In this document: positions 9,960 through 20,800 of the stretch, piece after piece
Layout of the letters: each line of letters begins with the position of its first letter
How positions within the stretch are numbered: position 1 is the stretch's first letter
Source: Penium margaritaceum
Lineage: Eukaryota > Streptophyta > Zygnematophyceae > Desmidiales > Peniaceae
Reading direction: 5' to 3'
NCBI GenBank assembly: GCA_023375785.1
Contig: SZWC01000555.1
Location: 201,370 to 265,369 of the forward strand
Length of the DNA: 64,000 bases
The notes under the pieces: model-generated
Seen by the model: only the letters and a program-made list of their open reading frames with translations
The model's database searches: none
What the model was told of the DNA's origin: nothing
Made by a program: the position numbers and the translations under genes

Positions 9960-11640
9960 GGAATGCAGGAGCTCCCGGAGATTGACGCCTATCACGGATG
10001 ACCTGTTATTCCTCTACGCCAGGCCATATGTGTCAGATGCATGTCCATGTATAGCTGTGGGTTCATGCCTGCGTCAAGCATGGGTGCTACAGGTTGCTGG
10101 CACACACAGTCGTACTCTTTCCATTACTTGTACTCTCTCACGTACAATCCCCAACCTGCGAGGCTCTTTGGCATGTCACCGTGCCCATGAGGCCACCATG
10201 GCTGAGCACATGGTACTCCTTTGTGTGTTCTGTGTAGTGCTATAGTTTGGCCTCCACCACTGGCACGTAGCGGGTCTCACAGTCATGGGTTGCTTGTCAG
10301 CGTTCACCAAAGAGTTGCTACACAAACAGATAGTTCGTTGCAAAGAAGTGGAACGGGTACAAGTACTGAATGTCCTTGAGGCGAGCGTTGAGCGACTCCA
10401 TGGCGTTGGTGGTCATGTGCCCACCACACGGCACTGGAAACTTGAGGTGGGTCCACTGTTGTATCGGCAGCCCAGGCTCCCCATCACCCCCAAAGCGATT
10501 CTTGTGAGCCTTGTTTGATGTTTGGAATAGCTCATCAAGTGCCCAGTCGAACTTGTTTTGCGTAAAGATGCAGGCCAACTTCTACTTGATGTCTGCTGCT
10601 GCCATTCCCACCTCCGACTTCACATTCTCATGTAGGTGTTGACCAAAGAAAGTGTGTTTGGCATCTGGAAACTAATGCTTCACTGTCGCAATGAGTCCGG
10701 TGTCCCTGTTACTTATAACAGCCGTCCTGTTGTGGCAAGCTGTAGGGTACACTTCAACAAGGTGCTGGCACAATTACTCTCAGTTTTCTTTTTCCTCGTG
10801 TGGATAGATAGCCCACGTCATGGAGACTGCGGGCTGATTTGCGTCCTAGTAGTGTGCGAGTAACTTGCTTGAATGCATTTTTTTAGGAAAGTGGCATCCA
10901 TGTAATGCAAGCGTCGGAAATACTACCACCCGTTTGGACAAAGCACCTGGAGCCACAAGCGCGCGAAGGAGGAGGTAGTGCTTGTCTTCCTCTGCGTATT
11001 CCACTGTGTATGGATCAACCTTCTTCAGCTACAATTTACCGACAACACAGTGACATAATAACGCATGAAATGGTGTGGTGTATGGAGACATGTAGACATG
11101 GAGAAAAGGTGTGAGTAAACTTACATCGGTGTCGAAGGCCAAGAAGAGAGCCCACAAGTGACTTTTCTCGCCCATTAGCTTGGCCATTGCCTTCTTATTT
11201 GCCTGGTGGATTGCATGGTATGCTAAACGCTCCCCTGTGCAAGCTCCCACAATCTGCCGTAAAGCCTTGGAGGAGGTACATTGCTCCTTGGCCATAGTGG
11301 GCTCGATATGGTGTAGAACCCACAGGGCCTTCCGCGGTGGGTCACCCTTTGTGCCAGTCCTGCTGCACTTGTGGCCGTCCTTGAAAAAAATGACGGTCAC
11401 GTTCCCAGTCTTCTTCTGCCAACATGCCTTCAACTTCCATGCACAACCTGCTTGCCTCCACTACGCACACCTGGCCTCCAGATGCATGGGCTCACTTTTG
11501 ACAAAGCTCACACCCATGTGTATAGATACAACATGATCTTGCACCGCCTTGTGACATGCATCCATATTACTGAACACATTTCCACCGGGGAAGTTGGCGG
11601 ATACGTCCTTCGTGAGATGCTTGTTCGGCTTGGTCCCCTT
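9960..11640 (-). pseudogene. MULE (Mutator-like) transposase, decayed
   Basis: Minus-strand relic of a Mutator-like DNA transposon. In order, the sequence shows: an N-terminal MuDR-type zinc/DNA-binding region (about 11590-11330; NMDACHKAVQ, then CAWKLKACW and FKDGHKCSR); a helical block (ALRQIVGACTGERLAYHAIH); the DDE core, with LHGCHF where the family has L-D-G-T-H and DAN just after; FPDAKHTFFGQHLHENVK, the conserved C2H2-like segment; and GGHMTTNAMESLNARLKDIQ (about 10380-10440), a hallmark of the family. The C-terminal side to about 9960 is weaker. From about 11590 to 10318 the frame is kept without a net frameshift but has eight in-frame stops, six of them TAG. Terminal inverted repeats were not found. 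The first catalytic Asp appears to be His. It cannot encode an active enzyme. Confidence 0.8.
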
Positions 11641-11699
11641 ATGCTCAACGATGGAGTTCTAAGAGTTTGGCGGAGGAGGATTTCGCTTGTCATCCGATG

Positions 11700-12980
11700 A
11701 CCACGTGACAAAGGGCAGAAAAGAAAATGCTAACAGGTAAAAACGGGTAGCAAGAAAATACTACCTATGAAAATACATTGATGTAATATATTTGAAAGCA
11801 GAAGCATGTCCAGTCCATTCATAACAGGCGGCATGGAAACTTACATGATAGCAACGTAGCCACAGCTGGGGGAAAGAATGGCCTGATGCATGAGCCATGG
11901 TTCAGCCTCATCGTACAATGTTTTTCACGCTCAGGAGAGTGTGGAATGAGGTGCTCTTTGACCTGAAGATTTCGTTGAAGACAAACCCGTTCGTGTACCC
12001 CTAGGAGACTCAGGGATTTTTCATCTTTGCTGGAGTTGACGATGGTCATTTTTAGGGGTACATAGAAGCGGAAAAATGGAGGATCCATTGAACCCCTAGT
12101 GGGTACATCATGGGTCAACAAGCATGTTAACATACATCGTACCCACCTTCTAACGGTCATCTTCATATCCATCATACCCACTTATCAGAGTTGAGAACGA
12201 GCATGAGCGCCATGGTGAGCAGGGGCATCAAGAGGGGGGATCTCAAGTGGGCCCACATCTTTGCCAAGACATGAGAATGGCACGCACGATGAACTGAAGA
12301 ACCGCAATGGAGCGGATCAAAGAGACCATGACGAAAAGACCACGATTGAGCCTGTCATGCAACATGGTGAACCGCTGATGCATGTCACATGATGTGGCTA
12401 TAATCACCAGCGTTGGAAACATCGAAACAATAATAAATTTCATCTTTCTTTTCAATCACATCTGAATATATTGCCTGGTGTCCATTGTCGAATGCATGGG
12501 ATTAAGGTGCGTGCTGTGGCACCAAACATTCGTTTGGTGCCACAGCACGCACCTTGGTCCTGCCTTGAATCGATATCTGCCAACATGGCATGCGTGTGGC
12601 ACCCCGCACTGTTCTCCTCCATGAGGTGCAGATCCCATTCACGTTCACCAAATGTGAATTCTCAACCATGCACGTGCATGTTTCATACTGCGGTTCGCTG
12701 CCTACCAGATGTGGTCCACTTACAAAGATGATAACCCTCGCATGTTGCAAAAAGAAACCCCATATTACAGAGCCGGAGTCAGAGACTATAATGAAGTCAT
12801 TTGTGTTGGAGTAGCTGACTTTGGGTTTTGGACAAGTGAACATTAGCAATGACATTGCACTTGTATCCTTATATTCACACTGACATACCTCGCACTTCAT
12901 ATGGAAAGAAAAACGAGGAAGGTTGACTGAATAAATAACATTGTTATTGCACTACCAACTTCTACAATAACATGCATGTA
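11700..12980. other. MULE 5' flank and spacer
   Basis: Upstream of the MULE transposase. A minus-strand frame at 11819-12181 (120 codons) might be the divergent N-terminus of the same MULE gene, but I see no firm motif. The rest has only short frames and the hairpin at 12504-12555. Confidence 0.3.
12504..12555. repeat. Perfect 24-bp-arm hairpin
   Basis: The left arm (12504-12527) begins AAGGTGCGTGCTGTGG. The right arm (12532-12555) is its exact reverse complement. The loop is four bases (ATTC). No mismatch is present across 24 base pairs, in a neighbourhood where everything else is heavily mutated. Confidence 0.97.
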
Positions 12981-13269
12981 TTTTCAAGACTTGTTCTTAG
13001 CCAAGTTACAGAAAATGAAGGAGGAATTTAAGGAAGACAACCAAAAGAGATCAAAACTCTATTGGAAGAGTTCTTGGATGTATTCCAAGACCCAGTGGTG
13101 GGGCTCCACCAAAACGACAAATAGGCAACACGATTCCACTGTAACCAGAGGCGAATTCTTTATTTAGACCCATGTATCACCTCATTCTAGTAGAAATAGG
13201 AGAGGTTGTATTCCAAATCAAAGAATACCTCTTAAAAGGATGGATCAAGCAGAGTTTCTAGTTGTACGG

Positions 13270-14480
13270 TGTCCCAATCGTTTTGTGAAAAAGAAGGGCG
13301 ATTATTTATGCATATGCCTGGACTACTCGGTGTTGAACAAGCTGACAGTGAAACAATTGATTTCCCTTACCGCAAATCAAGGACCAACTGCAAGGGGGAA
13401 AAGTCTTTTGTCGTAGGTCTGTATCAAGGACACTATCGAATCCGGATCTTGGAAGATAATGTACCCAGAATAGCATTTCGGACACACATGAGACACAATC
13501 AGTTTTGGGGTTTATTTTGTGATGTCATTTGCCTAACAGAAGTCCCAACAACCTTCCAAGGAGAAATGAACCAAACATTTACAAAACAAATTGACAGTTT
13601 GTATTGATTTAACTGGATGGTATCCTAGTTCTCTCCAAATCAATGGAATAGTGCACAGAATATCTTTGTAAATTCCTCAAAATCCTCCAAGAGCTACATT
13701 TCTATGCAAAAGTAAGAAAGTGTAAAATTGCACAACATGAGCTAGATTACCTTGGACACATAATTGGCAAGGACGATTTCTTTGTTAACCTATGAAAGAT
13801 CCAAGCCGTGGTCAATTGGCCGCGTCCAAAAAACATTGGGCACATTAGGTCTCTCCTTGGCCTTGCAAAATACATTTGATTGTTTATGCAAGGGTATTCA
13901 ACCTTAATAGTTCTGCGAATCAAGCTCATGCAAAAAGATGTGCATTGGGAATGGACAACTGACTACCGGATTATTTTTCACAAAGTCAAGAAAAAGATGT
14001 GCACTGTGCCTGTCTTAGCCCTTCTCGATGCATCACCACCATGGGAGATGCAATGCAATGTGTCAACAATAGGAATTGGTGTTTTCCTCATGAAAAACGG
14101 TTATCTAGCTACATATGAGAGCAGAAGTACATCCCTATGGAGATACAATATACAAATGATGATGAAGAGCTCCTCGTTGTGGTACACGATGTCAAGATGT
14201 GGCATTGCTATCTCAAGGATGCTGAGAAGGACGTGAAAATCATGACCAGCCACAACCCGTTGGTGTTCTTATAAATGCATTCGGACCTGTCAAGATGACA
14301 GGCGCGTTGGAGTGAATTCCTGAGCCGATTCTTGTTCATGTGGGAGGATCGGCCAAGATGCATCAACATGGCCGATCCACTAAGTCGACAGCCTACCGAG
14401 ATTAAAGCAACCACCAAGTTTATTGGGTGTTTCATGGCCATTGCAACAGCTGAAGTGAAAAAACCTGACACCCTCTTTCC
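13270..14480 (+). pseudogene. G2a reverse transcriptase and RNase H remnants
   Basis: The RT part shows TTFQGEMNQTFTKQI, matching the same segment of G2c (63.8% or better by eye is not claimed; the short motif is near-identical). The RNase H part shows NGYLATYESRS followed by a block ending in MADPLSRQPTEIKATTKF, where a D-x-L-S-R-like motif closes the domain in gypsy elements. RT copies the RNA and RNase H removes the template. Fossil, with many breaks. Confidence 0.75.
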
Positions 14481-14879
14481 CCTGTGGCAACCACAACAAC
14501 AGATTATCCACTAAAATAGTTCGTAAACATGGTTCAGATAGGATAGTGAATACAGTTTTATTTCCAAGAGACTAAAAATTTGGACAAGTACGGATTGGTA
14601 GAGGCCGTGCCAATACACTTACATTGAATCTAATTTTATTGAATCCACTTGTGGAGAACAATTCATTGTGCCGGAATTGGGGTACATTTGAGCGAAGAAT
14701 ATTTCCCATTTCCAAGGCCCACCGGTGGTAGGTCATGTGGGACCTTGAAATACAGGACAAGCACTCTCGGGCCACTATTGGTGGCCAGGATTGAGTGTCA
14801 ATGTATGCAAGTGTTTTATGACATGCAACCCATGTCTTTGGAACAACGCTAATAAAAAACATTTGTTTGACTATCCACT

Positions 14880-15900
14880 AGATTCCCATACCTTTGACTA
14901 CATGGGAGTGCACCAGAATAGAGTTAATTACTTGTCTTTTCAACAAGGGCCGTAGTCATAATGCAAAACTGGTGGTTGTGGGTACCTTAATGAAGATGAA
15001 AAATTTCATTCCTATAATCATGGATATGAACACAGAGGAAACCACGGCTTAACGTTACACCTTATCTTCAATCGAGGTATAAAATATACTAGTAAGTTCT
15101 GTAAAATGATGCACAAATATTCTGACAGTAATACTTTAACATCGTCAGAATTTCACCCTCAAACCGATGGACAATAGAGTACATAAATTCCACTCTTGAG
15201 CAGATGCTCCGCATGTACTTGGTCCTTGTCATGAATGTCAGGGACAAATTCCTAGCATCGGTACAATTTGTGGTGAAACATTTGGTGAAAGACTGCATGA
15301 AGTTCACACCATTTATATTGAATAGTAGTTGCCATCTAGTGGTGGCCTCTTAATTTGTCAAGAGTGGGAGTATAGAAGGCCACATTCCTTTTTGCTCAAG
15401 TCTTTGCTGAGCGTATAAAATCCTTCTTATACGAGAGGAGAGATCACATTTAAGTAGCTTGACAAAGACAAAAGGTATGTACCAACAGAATTCACTGTGA
15501 AATCTCATTTGATTTTAGCGACAAGGTGCTGCTTAGTACTAAGACCTTCACCTAAGGTGGCCACGGGCATGAAAAAATTCTAGTGAAGTGGATTGGGTCA
15601 TCTTCCATCATTGCATCGGGCTAGTGGCTTAACGACTGGTGCGTCTGCTCAGTATGAAGATACATGGAATTTTCATATGAGCCTGTCCGTTCCGTATACG
15701 GCCAAAGGAACCATTTAGCCACCACCGACAGTCCTTACTGTCGACAGCCAATACAAAATCCTTTGCCTAATTCAGCATTGACAGCATATGCTTTGATTGC
15801 GGGAAGTTAGGGAATACCTTGTTCATTTGGCCGGTTGTGGAACTGAACATAAGTCATGGAAGCGTGAATCTCGCTCGTCAATTGGAATGGTCAACGACTT
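14880..15900 (+). pseudogene. G2a integrase and chromodomain remnants
   Basis: FHPQTDGQ, the conserved integrase motif of gypsy elements, lies at 15151-15174, after KMMHKYSDSN. Further on, PPTVLTVDSQYK and YLVHLAGCGTEHKSW fit a chromodomain (the Y-L-V-x-W-x-G-Y ... W-E signature in worn form). A chromodomain at the integrase C-terminus defines chromoviruses and directs insertion to marked chromatin. Fossil, several breaks. Confidence 0.65.
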
Positions 15901-15929
15901 TCTGTTGTTGTGTCACCAAATACAAAATG

Positions 15930-16180
15930 AGTTCGTTTAGTATGAACGTTCTGTTTCAGACATGGAAAACTCATGCAAACGAGTTTGGGGTAACACCATC
16001 TTGTTTGGGACTGAGAACAAGGGGGTGAGGTAAAAAACAAAATGGGCCTCTGGAGACTCAAAAAAACCAAGTCTCCCTGCACAGTCATTGATGATGATTG
16101 CCCCTGGACTCAGGTAGAGGGGAAAATCCCTCCAGCAAGCTTTAGATGCCATTTTGTAAAGTTTGAGAACGACTTCCGTG
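15930..16180 (+). repeat. G2 LTR-homologous segment
   Basis: It aligns by eye with the reverse complement of about 32830-33000 over at least 150 bp (shared TTGTTTGGGAC, GGAGACTCAAA, GATTGCCCCT and CATTTT). It lies after the chromodomain, where the 3' untranslated region and 3' LTR are expected. Exact LTR ends are not resolved. Confidence 0.55.
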
Positions 16181-16187
16181 TAGCAGC

Positions 16188-16427
16188 TTGAGTCACAAGC
16201 ATCATACATTGCGAAACATATTTTTTTTTGGGAAATACTCTAACCTCAGTGCCAGCCTTACGATTGGTGTATACAGTGGTGGACTATGTTATGGCCATGA
16301 AGTATCCGATCAAGAAATAGAAGCCACTCTCCTCCAAGACTACGACAGTGGAGAGAAACCGGTCGCGTGTATGTCGCAAAAACTTCACGGGTCAGAACTC
16401 AACTACTCGATGTACGAAAAGGAATGA
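16188..16427 (+). pseudogene. G1 RNase H fragment (plus-strand copy)
   Basis: An 80-codon block carries LLQDYDSGEKPVACMSQKL and ELNYSMYEKE, the highly conserved RNase H stretch of Ty3/gypsy pol (usual form: L-x-Q...G...P-V-A-Y-x-S-K-L, then E-x-x-Y-x-x-x-E-K-E). Fossil. Confidence 0.85.
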
Positions 16428-17869
16428 CAACGGTTATACACGCATTCAAGACGTATTTGTACAATGCTGACAATGCGATATCCACAACAACCACCACTCA
16501 CTCAATTTTCTCAAGACTCAGCCACATCTAAGCCATCTATAATCTTGATGGATGGACTTCCTCGAGTCCAACTTTGACTATGATGTCGAGTACGGACCTA
16601 GAAAAATAAATCCAGCGGATTACTTCATTCAGCAACCAGAGTTGTGAGCGGATATGAACACGTTGTTCAACAAACAAGGAGTTTGGCACCTACGACAAAA
16701 CTAAGCTTTGGTTGAAGGACCCCTAGTGGCGATGTCAATTGACTTGCCAAGTCATCATACCACCAGGAAAGGAGTTACGGCAGATGACAGTGAAAAATGC
16801 CATGACACCGATCTAGGTGGACACTTTGGCAAGGAGAAGTTGTTAAAAAGCTGGTGAAGTAACATTGGTGGGATGGAATGCAAACTGACATGGCAGCATT
16901 CAGTGAATCATGATACTCATGTCTGAGGTAAGAATATCATTGCACAAGGCCACCAAGACTGCTTCAACCACTCTCCGTTCCAACAAAGCCATGGATCCAC
17001 GTCATCAGGACTTCGTGACAGGGTGTACCTACCACCAAAGAGGGATTTGACGCCATCCTTGTCAAGGTCAATAGATCATCCAAATTATTGAACTGCATCC
17101 CGACCACAACCACCTTCACTATAGAGGGTGTAACGAGGCTGTTTTAGATCAAATTATGGGATTACAAAGAGTGCCACTTACCAACATTGGGGACAGAGAC
17201 AACCACTTCACAAGCCATTTTGGCACAAACTGATGATGTGCTACGACAGTCAGATCTAGCTATCAACGATGTTCCTTCCTCAGACAAACGGGTAGACCAA
17301 GCAGACCAACCAGAATCACAAGCAATTTGTCTACATGTCATGCAAACCCCATGGCATTAATCAGACAGTAGAATCGTCGACCACCTAATTTGCATAGAAC
17401 TGGGTGACTTAAATCGCAATGAGTAAATTCTATTTGAAGTGGTTAACAATAAACATCCTCCCACATGGGTAGCAATCCAAAGTCAAATTAGTATTCCCTC
17501 AATTGACATCCACCGACGGGACCTCCAACATCTGGAAGGAAATTTTCCACACCCTCACAGATGCAAGTAGCGGTGAAGTGAGCAGTGGACTGACGTTACA
17601 GCAACAAAGAATACAACACTGGCGATATCGTCCTAGTCAGCTTGGCAAACATTAAGCTACATGTTCAATACCTTGCAAAGCTCAAGGCTAGGTGGTTATG
17701 CACATTTATGATAGAGTGAATGTAGACTCTAGTTGTCCCTCGACTTTGCCTACTGGTCAGCATGGCAGTTCACACAATCTTCCATGTCAGCAAGCTCAAG
17801 TACTACTTGGACCCCTTTGAGAGATTCCTTTGCAGAGATGTTTCTCCCCTACCTCCCATCTAAGTGGGT

Positions 17870-18040
17870 GGGGATACAGAGTCCGTGGTTGAAGACATCC
17901 TCTAATATTGCCGTTGTGGAAAAATGACCAAGTATTGGGTCAAATGGCACGGCTACGACACAGAGCACAATAGATGGAAACCCTACAGTAACCTCCTAGA
18001 TGTCGATCACGTGATCGAGGGTTACTACAGGCGTCACCAG
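17870..18040 (+). pseudogene. G1 chromodomain (plus-strand copy)
   Basis: The plus-strand sequence shows MTKYWVKWHGYDTEHNRWKP followed by a hydrophobic helix segment (LLDVDHVIEGYY). Y-W-V-K-W-x-G-Y and the later W are the aromatic-cage positions of a chromodomain. It is placed just before the polypurine tract, as in chromoviruses. Similar minus-strand blocks are in C (about 37430-37620) and D (about 50200-50400). Confidence 0.8.
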
Positions 18041-18074
18041 CGTATGTCTTCTAACGTGTTAGGACGTCGCAACT

Positions 18075-18087
18075 AAAAGGGGGGAAG
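18075..18087 (+). promoter_or_regulatory. G1 polypurine tract
   Basis: AAAAGGGGGGAAG directly before the LTR start (TATTGCGTCC at 18088). It primes second-strand DNA synthesis in LTR elements. The minus-strand copies carry the near-identical AAAAGGGGAGGAAG at about 37409-37422. Confidence 0.85.
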
Positions 18088-18236
18088 TATTGCGTCCCAG
18101 ACTTACACGAGTCCCTTAACTCAGCAAGTGAACATTCATTTCCTTTCTTCTATGGCCCATCACGTGTTGACCTCAACATTATTGTGCCTTTCAGCCAAGG
18201 GAATTTTGGCCACCTGCCTCGACCTCTGGTGTTCTG
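18088..18236 (+). repeat. G1 3' LTR, truncated
   Basis: It starts TATTGCGTCCCAGACTTACA. The segment CACGAGTC is shared with the start of the minus-strand G1 LTR. It is cut short by the copia copy that follows. Confidence 0.65.
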
Positions 18237-18259
18237 TTTGTGAATGTTCTGACATCAGA

Positions 18260-18281
18260 GAGCAAGCTTCATAGCTTGCTC
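18260..18281. repeat. Hairpin at the copia edge
   Basis: GAGCAAGCT (18260-18268) and AGCTTGCTC (18273-18281) are perfect inverted arms with a four-base loop. TCAGAGAGCAAGCTTC also recurs about 77 bp to the right (near 18329), so this is a local duplication plus inversion near the truncated end of K1 copy 1. Confidence 0.85.
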
Positions 18282-18355
18282 ACAATGTTGTCAATCTCGA
18301 TGACCGTTGCCGTTGCCTGTGGTGCCTTCATCTCAGAGAGCAAGCTTCGTAGCCA

Positions 18356-18718
18356 CTACATCTCTTTACATACCTCAGCCAAGGCGATGTACTCAGCTTT
18401 AGCTGTTGACAAAGAGACACATTCCTGCTTGTGACTTGCCCAACTGACTGCACCTCCATTCAGCATACACACGAAGCCGGAGGTAGATTTTCTGTCATCG
18501 ATATTCTCTCCTCGATCAGCATCGGTGTAGCACATGAGACGAAGTGACGCGGATCTAACGATGCCTACAAAATAGAGCCCCACGTGCCGTTTCCCCTCAA
18601 GGTAGCGCATGATGTGCTTCACGGCCTGCCAGTGAAGTGGACTGTGATTGGCCGCAAACCGGCTCACCTTCCCAACATCATGGGCTATATCTGGTCGGGT
18701 GGCAACCATGGCATACAT
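18356..18718 (-). pseudogene. K1 copy 1 RNase H
   Basis: A 121-codon open block: MYAMVATRPDIAH, SPLHWQAVKHIMRYL, YTDADRGENIDDRKSTSGFV and AEYIALAEV. This is the classic copia RNase H series (R-P-D, H-W-x-A-x-x-x-I-x-R-Y-L, D-A-D, S-T-S-G, E-Y-x-A). Fossil. Confidence 0.88.
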
Positions 18719-18736
18719 CAGACTGCCCAGTGCAGA

Positions 18737-19900
18737 CTAACATGGGATGCCCAACATGTCATTTTTCCCTGCTTTGTTGGATGGGGACATGGAGGTGGAG
18801 AGTTTGCACTCCGAGCTCATGGGTGTGCTAGCAGGTTTGCAATCTGCCATGTTGTATTTTTTGAGGATGGAGTCGATGTATTTTGTCTGGTTCAGGCTAA
18901 TGGTACCTTCTGCTGCCGCGCTTGATGGCAATCCCAAGATAGAATTCAAGACAACCCATGTCCTTCATCTGGAATCTGCTACTCAGCTGCCCCTTGAGAT
19001 TGCCTAACAACTACATTGAAGAAGGGCATAGAATCAGGTCATCAACGTACAAGGCGACCAACATAGTCCCTTTGTCGCTCTCATGCACGTACATGCTAGG
19101 GTCATTGTCGTAGTGTATGAAGGACTCCTTGGCCATGAACGTGTCCATCTCCTGGTACCAACGTCTTGGCGCTTGTTTTAGCCCATAGAGCGCCTTCACC
19201 AATCTGCACACCTTGCCCTCGGGAGCATCAACCCCCCCGGAACCTCCATCAGTACCTTCTTGTCAAGTTTGCCGAAAGGAAAGCTGTCCTGACATCCATC
19301 TGGTGGACCTCCATGTTCTCGGCAGCAGCAATGGTGAGCATTGACCGGATGGAGGCGAACGTCACAACTGGAGCAAAGGTCTCATCGTACTTTGCGCCAG
19401 GCCGTTGGGAGAACTCCTTTACTACCACCCATGCCTTGTTCTTGTCTATCTTGCTATCATGTTTCCTTTTTACTTTTAGGACCCACTTGGACCCCACAAC
19501 GTGAGCCCCAGAAGGTCTGTCCACCAACAACCATGTCCCATTCTCCTCAATGGAGCTGAGTTCACTGTGAATTACTTCGTCCCACTTCGCTTTGTCAGGC
19601 TGAGTGAGTGCCTCTACGATAGACGTTGGCTCCTCTTGAACCAAGAATGAATAGTTGAAGCATGTCCATTCACCCCTATCTGCGTCGTAATGTTGTCGAG
19701 GTACTTTGAGGCATGAATTGCTCCTTGAACCTGCTAGCTGGTGCTGTTGATGTGGAGGCTGGAGGTATGGTTCGTCGTTGATGATGGGAGAGGCATCCTC
19801 CTCATGTTCCGGAGGATCGGATACGTCGGAATCAGATTCTGATTCCTCAAATTCATCTTCTTGAGCTCCTCTCCCTGTTGCAGCATCCATCCCATGCCAT
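18737..19900 (-). pseudogene. K1 copy 1 reverse transcriptase
   Basis: Minus-strand blocks at 19249-19890, 19011-19211 and 18737-18949 carry RT motifs: VVKEFSQRPGAKYDETFAPV, MEVHQMDVRTAFL (first catalytic Asp), LYGLKQAPRRWYQEM, then LYVDDLIL (the Y-V-D-D active site). The upstream acidic Ser/Glu-rich part (about 19780-19890) is the usual linker between integrase and RT. Fossil. Confidence 0.88.
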
Positions 19901-20077
19901 TGTGCTTGTGCTTCATCTTCCTCCTCAAGGAGAGTGAGCCACTCTCCTTATTTTAGAGTGTTCTCAAGTTCAAGAAGCTCTCCCTTACTCGAAGACCTTT
20001 CATGGAAGTCCACGTCTTTGCTGCGGATGATCTTCCTGGCTCCTTGGTCCCACAGTCGATAAGCTTTGTGGGTGGTT

Positions 20078-20800
20078 TCATGCTCTTGCATCAAGCTTTC
20101 TAGGGCCCTCACCGGCCTGGACATTGGCAAAGCTGGTGCAACTGAACACCTTGAGATGGGAGGCGTCTGGCTTCCTGCCTGACCATGCTTCTTGAGGCGT
20201 CTTCAGCTTTTGTGTCTGTTTCTTCTTGCCTCTCCTTCGCAGAGCTGATATAGGTGTGAGGTTCACAAGATAAGTAGCCGTACATGCTGCTTCTTTCCAG
20301 AACCTAGGAGGCAGCTTGGCATAAAATACCATGCACCTTGTAATGCCCAGGAGGGTCTGGTTCATCCTCTCTGCTATGCCATTGCTTTGAGGTGAGTAGG
20401 GAGTAGTTTTCTGGTGTTCAATGCCTTGCAACTCGAGCCACTCCCTGCTGGCTTTGTACTCTTCCCCATTGTCTGTCTCGAATGTCTTAGCATTCTTTCC
20501 ACTCTGTTGCTCAACCATAGCAACAAATGCCTGCATATTCTCCTTCACCTCATTCTTACTTTTGAGAAAGTATATCCAGACTTTGCTGCTGTTTTGGTCA
20601 ATGCATGTGAGAAAATATCTGTTGCCTCCATATGACGGTATGCAAAAGGGACCACATGCGTCAGAGTAGACAAGATCAAGAGGTGCAAGAGCATGCGTGC
20701 CATTGCGCTTGAAGGGTTTTCTTTTTGCCTTGTCTTGAAGGCATGGCTCACACATGATCCCGGCTCCCTCCGCCTTATCACCTAGCTCCATCCCATGCAC
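20078..20800 (-). pseudogene. K1 copy 1 integrase core
   Basis: A 240-codon block shows VYSDACGPFCIPSYGGNRYF (first Asp), FETDNGEEYKA (second Asp), TPYSPQSNGIAERMNQTLL (Glu of the DDE triad) and then TPQEAWSGRKPDASHLKVF. The integrase inserts element DNA into the genome. The preceding block (20807-21481) carries the protease-like LDLGTNEHTTYEKR segment and the pre-integrase LWHRLFGHV motif. Fossil. Confidence 0.88.

Larger units (their letters stand above)
12990..16180 (+). mobile_element. Gypsy chromovirus fossil, family G2 copy a
   Basis: Plus-strand Ty3/gypsy element lacking gag and the 5' LTR. Recognisable parts, in order: start of reverse transcriptase (about 13000-13800; FQGEMNQTFTKQ), RNase H (about 14000-14480), integrase (about 14880-15340), chromodomain (about 15727-15900) and the start of a 3' LTR-like sequence (about 15930-16180) that matches the G2b LTR near 32830-33000. 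It is broken, with a dozen or more breaks, and old. The same pol region is present at 62.3-63.8 kb (G2c). Confidence 0.8.
16190..18236 (+). mobile_element. Gypsy chromovirus fossil, family G1, 3' half
   Basis: Plus-strand 3' part of a G1 element: RNase H (about 16250-16430), integrase zinc finger and core (about 16440-17540), chromodomain (about 17870-18040), polypurine tract (18075-18087) and the first ~150 bp of a 3' LTR. The left side abuts the G2a remnant and the right side is cut off by a copia copy at about 18237. It is broken, with a dozen or so breaks, and old. Its polypurine tract and LTR start match the minus-strand G1 copies B-D. Confidence 0.8.

Noticed and set aside
11180-11536. 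118-codon plus-strand frame
   Set aside because: Antisense to the MULE transposase, whose minus-strand frame has clear family motifs.
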